From Allobosea sp. (GTDB taxonomy: Bacteria > Pseudomonadota > Alphaproteobacteria > Rhizobiales > Beijerinckiaceae): 64,000 nucleotides of DNA. The notes under the pieces were generated by a model. The model saw nothing but the letters and a program-made list of their open reading frames with translations. It was not told where the DNA came from and did not search any database. The stretch spans positions 248,001-312,000 of the forward strand of contig JAAEQB010000050.1 in NCBI GenBank assembly GCA_024231975.1, written 5' to 3'. The position numbers and the translations under genes are program-made. This document shows, piece by piece, positions 25,532-33,208 of this stretch (within the stretch, counting starts at the first letter, position 1; the number at the start of each line of letters is the position of its first letter).

Positions 25532-25607
25532 GCGCGGCTCTCTGACCTCTTGACCCGGACACCGCGCGCCCTGCATCACCGCAGCGCGCAATCCGGACCC
25601 CTCGCCC

Positions 25608-26432
25608 ATGCCCGTCTTCGCCCTCCCCTTCCCGGTGATCGACCCGGTCGCGCTGCAGCTCGGCCCGCTCTCGATCAAATGGTATGGGCTCGCCTATGTC
25701 GTCGGCCTGCTTGGCGGCTGGTGGTATGCGCGCAAGCTCGCGGCGACCGAGGCGCTCTGGGGCGGCCGCAGGCGGCCGGAGGTCGATTCGCTCGACGATT
25801 TCCTGCTCTTCGCCGCGCTCGGTGTGGTGATCGGCGGCCGGCTCGGCTTCGTGCTGTTCTATAATCTGCCCGAATATCTCGCCAACCCGCTGGAGATCTT
25901 CGCGGTCTGGAAGGGCGGCATGTCCTTCCATGGCGGCCTCGTCGGCGCCGCGATGGGCCTGTGGGTCTTCGCCATCAGGCGCGGCTACCCGCCGCTTTCC
26001 GCGCTCGATCTCGGCGCTGCGGTGGCGCCGATCGGCCTGTTCCTCGGCCGCATCGCCAATTTCGTCAATGGCGAGCTCTGGGGCCGCCCGGCGCCGGATG
26101 TGCCCTGGGCGATCGTGTTTCCGCATGGCGGCCCGGTGCCGCGCCATCCGAGCCAGCTCTACGAGGCCTTCAGCGAAGGGCTGCTGCTGCTGGTGCTGCT
26201 GATGATCCTGGTCCGGCTCGGCGGGTTGAAGCGGCCGGGCCTCGTCGCCGGCCTGTTCGGCATGGGCTATGCGATTGCCCGCACCACCTGCGAATTCTTC
26301 CGCGAGCCCGATCCGCAGCTCGGCTTCCTGTTCGGAACCAGCTGGCTGACCATGGGCATGGTGCTGTCGGCGCCGCTGTTCCTCGCCGGTCTTGTCCTCG
26401 TCCTGCGGCGCAAGGAGCCGGCTGCAGCGTGA
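25608..26432 (+). CDS. lgt: Prolipoprotein diacylglyceryl transferase
   Basis: A 274-residue inner-membrane enzyme that moves a diacylglyceryl group from phosphatidylglycerol to the lipobox cysteine of prolipoproteins. The Lgt signature GRIANFVNGELWGRP is near residues 145-160, and KGGMSFHGGLVGA carries the conserved His region. About seven helices are visible. Its stop overlaps the GTG start of the next gene (GTGA). Lgt-MidA-PgeF is a common order in Alphaproteobacteria. Confidence 0.96.
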   Translation: MPVFALPFPVIDPVALQLGPLSIKWYGLAYVVGLLGGWWYARKLAATEALWGGRRRPEVDSLDDFLLFAALGVVIGGRLGFVLFYNLPEYLANPLEIFAVWKGGMSFHGGLVGAAMGLWVFAIRRGYPPLSALDLGAAVAPIGLFLGRIANFVNGELWGRPAPDVPWAIVFPHGGPVPRHPSQLYEAFSEGLLLLVLLMILVRLGGLKRPGLVAGLFGMGYAIARTTCEFFREPDPQLGFLFGTSWLTMGMVLSAPLFLAGLVLVLRRKEPAAA

Positions 26433-27724
26433 GCCTCCTGGCGCAGGAAATCGCGGAACTGATCCGCCAGGAGGGACCGCTCAGCGTCTCCCGCTACATG
26501 GCGCTCTGCCTCGGCCATCCCCGCCATGGCTACTATATGAAGCAGGACCCGTTCGGCGCCGACGGGGACTTCACCACCGCCCCCGAGATCAGCCAGATCT
26601 TCGGCGAACTGATCGGGCTCTGGGCCGCGAATGTCTGGCAGGCGATGGGCGCGCCGGCGTCCATCCGCCTGGTAGAGCTCGGCCCGGGACGCGGTACGCT
26701 GATGCAGGACATGCTGCGGGCGGCGCGAGCGCTACAGGGGTTTCGCCAAGCGCTCTCGGTCCATCTGGTCGAGATGAGCCCAATGCTGCGTGAGCGCCAG
26801 AGACAGACGCTGGCTGCGGTTGGCGTGGAGCCGCACTGGCATGATCGGATCGAGCAGGCGCTGGAAGGCCCGGCGATCATCGTCGCCAACGAGTTCCTCG
26901 ACGCCCTGCCGCTCGACCAGTTCGTCCGCACGCCCGATGGCTGGCGCGAGCGGCTGGTCGGCCTCGATAGCGAGGGCCAACTCGCCTTCGGCTTGGCGGC
27001 GGAGGCCCCCTCTCCCCTTGCGGATTCCCCTCCGCGTGCAAGCGAAGGCGCGCGCACCCCTCCCCCTTGCGGGGAGGGGCAGGGGTGGGGGGCGCAAAGT
27101 CCGAACGCAGAGCAGCAAGACGAGGCCGGCCCGCTTCTACAATCAGCCTTGCACTCAGTCGTTCGCCCCCCATCCCCATACCCTTCCCCGCGAGGGGGAA
27201 GGGAGGAGCCCGGCCTTGATCTGCGTGCGCCCCTCGACTCAGTGCTGGAACAGCCCGCCGCAGCGTCGGAAGCGGTCGCGGCCGTCGCCCGCCATGTCGC
27301 AGCCGAAGGCGGCGCAGGGCTGTTCATCGATTATGGCCCGACGCGCTCCGGCTTCGGCGATACGCTGCAGGCGATGAAGCGCCACGAATTCGTCGATGTG
27401 CTGGCCGAGCCGGGCGATGCCGACCTCACCGTCCATGTCGACTTCGCCCGGATGGCGCAGGCGGGGCTTGCCGCGGGAGCAGCCGCGCATGGCGCTGTCA
27501 CCCAGCGCGACTTCCTGCTCGCGCTGGGACTGCAACAGCGCTTCGAGGCACTGTCCCGCCGCGCGACACCGGCACAGATCGAGACGCTCGCCAGCGGAGT
27601 CCAGCGGCTGATCGAGACCGGACCGACGGCGATGGGCGAGCTCTTCAAGGTCATGGCGGTCGCGGATCGGAACCTGCCGCTCCTGCCCGGATTTGACCTT
27701 CATCGCCTGCCAGAGCAGGGCTGA
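26429..27724 (+). CDS. MidA/NDUFAF7-like SAM methyltransferase with in-frame palindromic-element insert
   Basis: A 431-residue DUF185/COG1565 methyltransferase. The mitochondrial relative NDUFAF7 (MidA) methylates an arginine of a complex I subunit. The start of the fold, GYYMKQDPFGADGDFTTAPE, SAM motif VELGPGRGTL (residues 82-91), IVANEFLDALP, and LFIDYGPTRSGFGDTLQAM are intact. Residues about 210-258 come from a palindromic repeat and have no place in the family fold; the preceding 20 residues are also low complexity. The GTG start overlaps the lgt stop. The in-frame sequence upstream inside lgt is not coding in this frame. Confidence 0.85.
   Translation: MSLLAQEIAELIRQEGPLSVSRYMALCLGHPRHGYYMKQDPFGADGDFTTAPEISQIFGELIGLWAANVWQAMGAPASIRLVELGPGRGTLMQDMLRAARALQGFRQALSVHLVEMSPMLRERQRQTLAAVGVEPHWHDRIEQALEGPAIIVANEFLDALPLDQFVRTPDGWRERLVGLDSEGQLAFGLAAEAPSPLADSPPRASEGARTPPPCGEGQGWGAQSPNAEQQDEAGPLLQSALHSVVRPPSPYPSPRGGREEPGLDLRAPLDSVLEQPAAASEAVAAVARHVAAEGGAGLFIDYGPTRSGFGDTLQAMKRHEFVDVLAEPGDADLTVHVDFARMAQAGLAAGAAAHGAVTQRDFLLALGLQQRFEALSRRATPAQIETLASGVQRLIETGPTAMGELFKVMAVADRNLPLLPGFDLHRLPEQG
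27057..27203. repeat. Palindromic element copy B, inside the MidA-like gene
   Basis: The element is 147 bp (49 codons), with arms at 27057-27093 and 27165-27203 around a 71-base centre. Read on the minus strand, the centre begins GAACGACTG and ends GACTTTGC and has the same length as that of copy C. The orientation relative to the host coding strand, and the reading frame, match copy A in uvrC. Confidence 0.85.
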
Positions 27725-27746
27725 CCTGACACACGGATGCGCCGCC

Positions 27747-28511
27747 ATGTTCATCACCTCCTCCGACCTCGCCCATGAACCCGGCATCCGCCACGCCTTC
27801 TTCACCCGCGAGGGCGGCGTTTCCGGCGGAATCTACGCCTCGCTGAACGGCGGGCTCGGCTCGAACGACGACCAGAGCCATATCGCCGAGAACCGCGCCC
27901 GCATGGCCGGGCATATGGGGGTCGAGCGCGACCGGCTGGTCAGCGTCCATCAGGTGCATTCGCCGGATGTGGCGGTGGTCACCGGGCCCTGGCCGGCGGA
28001 GCGGCCCAAGGCCGACGCGATGGTCACGATCGCGCATGGCGTCGCGCTCGGCGTGTCCACCGCCGATTGCGGCCCGATCCTGTTTGCCGACGCCGAGGCC
28101 CGCGTGATCGGCGCCGCCCATGCCGGCTGGAAGGGCGCCTTCACCGGCGTGATCGGCGCGACCGTGACAGAGATGGAGAAGCTCGGCGCGAGGCGCGAGC
28201 GGATCATCGCCGTGCTCGGCCCGACGATCAGCGCAGCGGCCTATGAGGTCGGCCCCGAGTTCATCGAGCGCTTCAAAGGCGAGAACGCGACCTTCTCCCG
28301 CTTCTTCCACGCCTCGGAACGGCCGGCGCATGCGATGTTCGACCTGCCGGCCTTCATCGCCCATCGCGCCCAGGAAGCCGGCATCGGCCGCTTCTACGAC
28401 ATGGCACTGTGCACCTATGGCGACGAGGCGCGCTTCTACAGCTATCGCCGCACGACTCATCGGCAGGAGACCGATTACGGGCGGCTGATCTCGGCGATCG
28501 CGCTCGGATAA
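27747..28511 (+). CDS. pgeF: Peptidoglycan editing factor PgeF (laccase-domain protein)
   Basis: A 254-residue member of the YfiH/Cu-oxidase_4 family. In E. coli it cleaves wrongly incorporated L-serine from peptidoglycan precursors; relatives have purine nucleoside or polyphenol activities in vitro. Metal-site and family motifs are visible: VSVHQVHSPDVAVV, STADCGPILF, GAAHAGWKGAF, and CTYGDEARFYSYRRT. The ATG at 27747 is preferred; one at 27693 would overlap the MidA-like gene. It follows lgt and the MidA-like gene in a tight run. Confidence 0.9.
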   Translation: MFITSSDLAHEPGIRHAFFTREGGVSGGIYASLNGGLGSNDDQSHIAENRARMAGHMGVERDRLVSVHQVHSPDVAVVTGPWPAERPKADAMVTIAHGVALGVSTADCGPILFADAEARVIGAAHAGWKGAFTGVIGATVTEMEKLGARRERIIAVLGPTISAAAYEVGPEFIERFKGENATFSRFFHASERPAHAMFDLPAFIAHRAQEAGIGRFYDMALCTYGDEARFYSYRRTTHRQETDYGRLISAIALG

Positions 28512-28672
28512 ATCCGCTCGAACAGGTCGACGCGGGGAAACGCATGACGATTCCGGTGGCTAAGTCGGCGCAACGCCTCGTTGCAGCCACGGCTTTCGCC
28601 GATGCCGAGTTGCGTACACTCTGACGCAGGCGCATCCTCCCTTTGCCATCCACCTTGGCTGAGGGATTGAAC

Positions 28673-28960
28673 ATGGAACAAATCCTGATGAACCTGGTCG
28701 CAGGCGCGATCGGTGGCAATGCGGCCGGCAAGGCCTCTCCTACCTTCGATATCGGTACGGTCGGCAACACCATCGCAGGCCTGGTCGGCGGCGGCGTGCT
28801 CGGTCAGCTCATTCCCATCGTGTTGCCGGCGATCTCGGCTGCGGCGATGGGCGGCAATCTCAGCGTCGGCGGCATCCTCACCAACCTGATCAGCGGCGGC
28901 GCCGGCGGCGCGATCCTCACCGCGATCATCGGCGCCATCAAGAACAAGGCGGCTGCCTGA
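28673..28960 (+). CDS. Small glycine-rich membrane protein
   Basis: A 95-residue very hydrophobic protein with glycine-zipper-like spacing (GNTIAGLVGGGVLGQL, SGGAGGAILTAIIGAI). There are about two or three membrane-spanning stretches and a short lysine tail (KNKAAA). No signal cleavage site is obvious. I do not recognise a named family, though similar small proteins are widespread in Rhizobiales. TGAGGG lies upstream of the ATG. Confidence 0.65.
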   Translation: MEQILMNLVAGAIGGNAAGKASPTFDIGTVGNTIAGLVGGGVLGQLIPIVLPAISAAAMGGNLSVGGILTNLISGGAGGAILTAIIGAIKNKAAA

Positions 28961-29102
28961 CATCTGCGCCCTGGCGCTGCCGCCCCGGCGGCGGCGCCAT
29001 TGTCATGCTGATCGGAGCGATCACGACAATTGACGACAGGCGAGCTTGCGGGAGCACGCCGTCAGCAGGCACCTTGCGGCCGCTGCTTGCCTGAGGTCTC
29101 CG

Positions 29103-29732
29103 ATGTCTCGTCCGATCGACTATTATTTCACGCTGCTCTCGCCCTGGACCTATCTCGGTCACGGCGCCTTCATCGCGTTGACAAAAAAGCACGATCTCAC
29201 GGTCCGCTATCGGCCGACGCCGCTGCGCTCGGTCTTCGACGAGACCGGCGGGCTGCCGCTGCCGAAGCGCCATCCCGTGCGCCAACGCTACCGCATCCTC
29301 GAACTGCAGCGCTGGCGCGCCAGGCGCGACCTGCCGCTGACGCTGTTCCCGACATTCTTCCCCTACGACGTGTCGCTGGCGGACAGGATCGTTCTGGCGA
29401 TCGTCGCGCGAGGCGAGGACCCGGCCGGGTTCATCGGCGAGGTTCTGGCCGATGTCTGGGCGCGCGAGCAGGACATGTCGCGGCCGGAACTGGTGCTCGT
29501 GGCGGCGGTGCGGGCCGGGCTCGATGCCGCAGGCCTGATCGAGGCAGCCGGAAGCGAAGCGATCGGGCAGGCCTATCAGACAGCGATCGCGGAGGCGGTC
29601 GAGGCGGGCGTCTTCGGCGCCCCGAGCTATGTGCTGGACGGCGAGATCTTCTGGGGCCAGGACCGGCTCGACCTCCTGGCCGATGCGCTCGCCAGCGGCC
29701 GGGCGGCCTATCGCAGCGATGCTACGACCTGA
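29103..29732 (+). CDS. 2-hydroxychromene-2-carboxylate isomerase (DsbA-like family)
   Basis: A 209-residue kappa-class glutathione transferase relative. The thioredoxin-fold start IDYYFTLLSPWTYLG has the Ser of the family's active site. The C-terminal GVFGAPSYVLDGEIFWGQDR with its cis-Pro (APSY) is characteristic. HCCA isomerases use glutathione to isomerise ring-opened aromatics; no aromatic pathway genes are near, so the substrate here is open. GAGG precedes the ATG at 29103. Confidence 0.88.
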   Translation: MSRPIDYYFTLLSPWTYLGHGAFIALTKKHDLTVRYRPTPLRSVFDETGGLPLPKRHPVRQRYRILELQRWRARRDLPLTLFPTFFPYDVSLADRIVLAIVARGEDPAGFIGEVLADVWAREQDMSRPELVLVAAVRAGLDAAGLIEAAGSEAIGQAYQTAIAEAVEAGVFGAPSYVLDGEIFWGQDRLDLLADALASGRAAYRSDATT

Positions 29733-29739
29733 GCCAGTC

Positions 29740-30501
29740 TCAGTCGACGATGTCGGGCGTGCGCCAGGCAATGTGCTGGCCGGCATCGACCGCGATCATC
29801 TGGCCGGTGATCGCCTTGGCTCGCGCCAGATAGAGCACCGCCTCGGCGATGTCGTCGGCCTCGACCTTGCGCCCGAGCGGCGTGCCGCCCGCTTCTGCGG
29901 CCAGCAGCGCCTCACCGTCATGCGGGTTGGCGAAGGTCGGGCCGGGACCGACCGCGTTGACGCGGATGCGCGGCGCCAACGCCTGCGCCATCGTCGTCGT
30001 CGCCGTCAGCAACGCCGCCTTAGTCAGCGTGTAGGAGTAATATTGCGGCGTCAGCTTCCAGACGCGCTGATCGACGATGTTGACGATCGCGCCCTGGCGA
30101 TTCGGCGGCAGGCGATTCGCCATCGCCCCGGCGAGCACCGAGGGCGCCCGCAGATTGATCGAGAACTGGCGGTTCCACGTAGGGACATCCAGCGCCGTCA
30201 GTTCGTCGACCAGGAAGCTCGAGGCGCTGTTGACGAGCAGGCTGACCGGCCCGAGCGCGGCCTCGGCCTCCGGCACGATCCGTTCGACCGCTGCGGGATC
30301 GACGAGATCGGCGACCACGACATAGGCCCGCCCGCCTGCCGCACTGATCTCTCCCGCCAGCGCCAGCGCCTCGGTGCGCGAGCTGTTGCAATGAATCGCG
30401 ACCGCGTATCCGGCCCTGGCCAAGCACAGGGTGATGGCGCGGCCGATGCGCCTCGCGCCGCCGGTGACGAGGGCGACCTCAGCCGTCATGTCCATTGCCA
30501 T
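29740..30501 (-). CDS. Short-chain dehydrogenase/reductase (pteridine-reductase-like)
   Basis: A 253-residue SDR with the nucleotide-binding GGARRIGRAI near residues 14-23, a SLLVNSAS motif, and the catalytic YxxxK as YYSYTLTKAAL. The TGGARRIG motif and ending resemble the pteridine reductase/FolM subgroup, which reduces dihydrobiopterin or dihydromonapterin; this is an inference. Its start overlaps the end of the upstream glycosyltransferase gene by about 23 bases, so the pair is translationally coupled. Starts at 30495 and 30489 are alternatives. Confidence 0.85.
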   Translation of the reverse strand: MAMDMTAEVALVTGGARRIGRAITLCLARAGYAVAIHCNSSRTEALALAGEISAAGGRAYVVVADLVDPAAVERIVPEAEAALGPVSLLVNSASSFLVDELTALDVPTWNRQFSINLRAPSVLAGAMANRLPPNRQGAIVNIVDQRVWKLTPQYYSYTLTKAALLTATTTMAQALAPRIRVNAVGPGPTFANPHDGEALLAAEAGGTPLGRKVEADDIAEAVLYLARAKAITGQMIAVDAGQHIAWRTPDIVD

Positions 30502-31276
30502 TGGTGCGGGCGCTGCGGCGCTGGAGCCGGCGCTCCCAATGCTTGGCGACGCGCAGATAACGATAGAAGGCGTAGTTCATCGCGGTCATGAAGCCGTAGA
30601 CTCCGCGCAGCATGTGACGCCGCCCGATATAGGCCTTGATGAAGTTCGCCGGAAACTCGGCGACGAGGCGGAAGACCGAGAGTGTCTCGCCGCGCGCGTC
30701 GAGATCGTCGGCCTGCGCATCGCTGTAGGCGTTGAGCTTCTGCATCTGCTCGCCGAGCGAGCGCACCGAATAATGATGGATCGTGCCCTTGAGCTTGCCG
30801 ACGCGGGCATCGGGCGCAAGGTCGACGCGGTCATGCACCGGCGACGGCGAGTAGCGCCCCTTGTCGGCCCTGTAGAGGCGAACCGGCGAGAGCGCATAGG
30901 CGAAGCGGTGCGGCGCCCCCTCCCCCGGGAAAATCTCGGCGATGCGCAGACGATAGGCGTCGCAGGCCGGCTCGCCCTTGGCGAACAGCCCGGCGATTTC
31001 GGCGACGAGTTCCGGCGGCGTCACCTCGTCCGCATCGAGGTTGAGCAGCCAGGGATGGCGGCACTGCTCCTCGGCGAAGCGCTTCTGCGGACCGTAGCCC
31101 GGCCAGCCGCGCTCGATCACGCGGGCGCCGAGATTCATGGCGACGTCTTGAGTGCCGTCGGTCGAGCCGGAATCGATCACGACGATGTCATCGCTGAGAG
31201 CACGGACAGCGGCTATGGTGCGCCCGATGCGGTCAGCTTCGTCGCGCGCGATGATGAAGATCGAAAGCGGTGGCAC
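30479..31276 (-). CDS. Family 2 glycosyltransferase (WaaE/KdtX-like)
   Basis: A 265-residue GT-A fold enzyme. The nucleotide-sugar motifs VVIDSGSTDGT and LLNLDADEVTP are intact, and GWPGYGPQKRFAEEQ and SPSPVHDRV are typical of lipopolysaccharide-core beta-1,4-glucosyltransferases such as WaaE/KdtX. A role in lipid-linked envelope glycan assembly is likely. It overlaps the SDR gene downstream. Confidence 0.88.
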   Translation of the reverse strand: MPPLSIFIIARDEADRIGRTIAAVRALSDDIVVIDSGSTDGTQDVAMNLGARVIERGWPGYGPQKRFAEEQCRHPWLLNLDADEVTPPELVAEIAGLFAKGEPACDAYRLRIAEIFPGEGAPHRFAYALSPVRLYRADKGRYSPSPVHDRVDLAPDARVGKLKGTIHHYSVRSLGEQMQKLNAYSDAQADDLDARGETLSVFRLVAEFPANFIKAYIGRRHMLRGVYGFMTAMNYAFYRYLRVAKHWERRLQRRSARTNGNGHDG

Positions 31277-31647
31277 GCAGGTCTCGACGGGAAAGGCGGG
31301 GCCAGTCGGCTAAAGCATGGGTCGGAGCAGGCTGCAAGCAGCCGGCGCATGACGGAACTGCGCCGGCGAGGGAACCAAAAGCCAATCCAGGCGATTATGT
31401 GATCGCGGTCCGTAGTCGTTGCCGTTGCGTTAGTATTCGGTTAGCTAATTTACACTGCCTTAACAAAGGCTAACCGAAATTGACCAATATGCCTTGCTTG
31501 TTCCGGATCGTGCCGCAATTTCGCCTCGGTCTGACCTGCAGATGTGTTCTTGCCGCAACAGACACGGCCCGCCACCTGCCTTATAACGAGGCTACTGGGA
31601 TCACCCGCCGGCCAGCGCCGGGAAATACGATGACTAAGGAGTTTGTC
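31277..31647. other. 371-base gap upstream of the porin gene
   Basis: No gene is supported. The gap is a divergent promoter region between the glycosyltransferase and the porin. It holds a perfect 8-bp GC-rich hairpin (31341-31367, GCCGGCGC with an 11-base loop), then a 10-bp inverted repeat at 31436-31478. The 170 bases before the porin ATG likely form its promoter and a long 5' leader. Confidence 0.5.
31436..31478. promoter_or_regulatory. Inverted repeat upstream of the porin gene
   Basis: TTCGGTTAGC (31436-31445) and GCTAACCGAA (31469-31478) are exact complements with a 23-base AT-rich spacer. The site is 170 bases before the porin start in an AT-rich patch, consistent with a regulator-binding pair around a promoter. 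Confidence 0.5.
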
Positions 31648-32319
31648 ATGAAGAAGTATCTGCTTTCGGGCGTTGCGGCCCTCGGCCTCATCGCCGCCGG
31701 CGCTGCCTCCGCTGCCGACCTGCCGAGCCGCAAGGGCCCGGTCGTTGCTCCGGTTTACGTTCCGGCCTTCACCTGGACCGGCTTCTACGTCGGTGCCAAC
31801 GCCGGCTGGGGCTTCGGCAACATGAAGTCGCGTGGCGTCAACGCCTTCGGCGATCTCGACGGCTTCGTCGGTGGTGGCCAGATCGGCTACAACTACCAGC
31901 TCGGCCAGGTCGTTCTCGGCGTTGAAGCCGACTTCCAGGGCGCTGACCTGAAGGCCGGCCCGAGCTTCGCTGGTCTGGGCATCGTCGGCGAGGGCAAGAC
32001 CGAGTGGTTCGGCACCGTCCGCGGCCGCGTCGGCTTCGCCTTCGATCGGTTCCTGCCCTACGTCACCGGCGGTCTCGCTTACGGCAGCGTCAAGACCACC
32101 CTGGCTCCGGGCGTGACCATCAACGGCCTGAACTCGGACGACAACACCCACACCGGCTGGACCGTCGGCGCTGGTGTCGAGTACGCCATCACCAACAACC
32201 TGGTGGCCGGTGTCGAGTACCTCTACGTCGACCTCGGCGACAAGAAGGTGTTCAACGGCGCCGACAAGGTCAGCACGGACTTCTCGCTCGTCCGCGCCCG
32301 CCTCAGCTACAAGTTCTGA
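31648..32319 (+). CDS. Outer membrane beta-barrel protein (Omp25/31-like)
   Basis: A 223-residue protein with a signal peptide (MKKYLLSGVAALGLIAAG, cleavage after ASA) and a mature start ADLPSRKGP typical of the Omp25/RopB family. Eight amphipathic strands are visible, for example FTWTGFYVGANAGWGFG and GGGQIGYNYQLGQVVLGVEA, and the last residues SLVRARLSYKF end in the Phe needed for barrel assembly. AAGGAG precedes the ATG, and a strong terminator follows. Codon choice is strongly biased, suggesting high expression. Confidence 0.92.
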   Translation: MKKYLLSGVAALGLIAAGAASAADLPSRKGPVVAPVYVPAFTWTGFYVGANAGWGFGNMKSRGVNAFGDLDGFVGGGQIGYNYQLGQVVLGVEADFQGADLKAGPSFAGLGIVGEGKTEWFGTVRGRVGFAFDRFLPYVTGGLAYGSVKTTLAPGVTINGLNSDDNTHTGWTVGAGVEYAITNNLVAGVEYLYVDLGDKKVFNGADKVSTDFSLVRARLSYKF

Positions 32320-32343
32320 TTTTCTCCTCCCGGAGACAGAACG

Positions 32344-32374
32344 AACCCGGTGGCTTCGGCCACCGGGTTTTTTG
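32344..32374 (+). terminator. Rho-independent terminator of the porin gene
   Basis: AACCCGGTGGC pairs perfectly with GCCACCGGGTT around a TTCG tetraloop and is followed by a T-run. It ends about 50 bases after the porin stop. Confidence 0.92.
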
Positions 32375-32415
32375 TTGTCTTTCAGGTTGAAGAGTCGACT
32401 TAGCGAACCGCGCAG

Positions 32416-32542
32416 TCGTCCTTGCGAGCCCCGGGGTCTTGCCTTCGGCAAGCCCGAGGACAGGCTCCGCGAAGCAATCCAGGGGCGGCAGAGCTCTACC
32501 CGCTCCTGGATTGCTTCGTCGCTGCGCTCCTCGCAATGACGG
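32416..32542. repeat. Palindromic intergenic repeat (CCTGGATTGCTTCG type)
   Basis: The outer ends read CGTCCTTGCGAG and CTCGCAATGACGG. The inner arms CGAAGCAATCCAGG (32470-32483) and CCTGGATTGCTTCG (32505-32518) are exact complements with a 21-base spacer. This repeat type is well known from many Rhizobiales genomes. It separates the porin terminator from the convergent GST gene. Confidence 0.8.
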
Positions 32543-32573
32543 CTCTTGCGATCCCGCCAATCGAAAAAGCGCT

Positions 32574-33176
32574 TTAACCCTTGAAGCGCGTCGCCTCGAA
32601 GGCCGGGACCTTGGCGGCGAAACCGTCGAGCCAGGCGACGAGCGCCGGATGATCGGCCCGCCACGCCCCGTCGAAACGCAGATCGAGATAGCCGAGGGCG
32701 CAAGAGAGCGCGATCTCGCCAATGCGCGGGCGGTCGTAAGCCGGCGGCGCAGCTTCGAGCGCCGCAAGCGCCCGCGCGACCTTGCCCGTCTGATTCTCCG
32801 TCCAGACCGGACTGCGCATCTCGGGAGCCCGCAGACGAACCTCGTAGACCTGCAGCAGCCCGGCATCGCAGATGCCGTCGGCCAACGCCTGCAGACGCAA
32901 TTGTGCGAAGCGCCCTTCCCCGCTCGGAAAGAGCCTGCCGCCGCCGACGAGGTGGTCGAGATATTCGGCGATCACCCGCGAATCGAACAGCGTCGAGCCA
33001 TCCTCGAACACCAAAGTCGGGACCTTGCCGAGCGGATTCTGGCGGCGCAGCGATTCCGCGGGATCGTTGGTGTCGGCCGGCACCACCTCGATCCGCTCCT
33101 CAAGCCCGAGCTCGGCGATGGCGATCTTGACCTTGCGGCCGAAGGGCGAGGTCGGGGAGGAGCGCAGGATCAGCAT
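32574..33176 (-). CDS. Glutathione S-transferase family protein
   Basis: A 200-residue GST. The N-terminal thioredoxin fold begins MLILRSSPTSPFGRKVKIA with the SPFGRKV pattern common in this subgroup, followed by NPLGKVPTLVFEDGSTLFDS, which holds the glutathione-binding cis-Pro and DS residues. The C-terminal helical domain starts near residue 85. The ATG at 33176 is chosen; 5' in-frame extension lies in intergenic sequence. It is 32 bases downstream of rlmJ. Confidence 0.9.
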   Translation of the reverse strand: MLILRSSPTSPFGRKVKIAIAELGLEERIEVVPADTNDPAESLRRQNPLGKVPTLVFEDGSTLFDSRVIAEYLDHLVGGGRLFPSGEGRFAQLRLQALADGICDAGLLQVYEVRLRAPEMRSPVWTENQTGKVARALAALEAAPPAYDRPRIGEIALSCALGYLDLRFDGAWRADHPALVAWLDGFAAKVPAFEATRFKG

Positions 33177-33208
33177 CGGAGCAGCCTTCGGGTTGGCGGA
33201 GAGAGCGG

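Noticed and set aside
25961..26428. N-terminal extension of the MidA-like protein inside lgt
   Set aside because: The frame is open by chance within lgt. The GTG at 26429 overlapping the lgt stop gives the normal family start.
31450..32703. 417-codon minus-strand frame opposite the porin
   Set aside because: It crosses the porin gene, its terminator and a repeat, so it cannot be a real gene.
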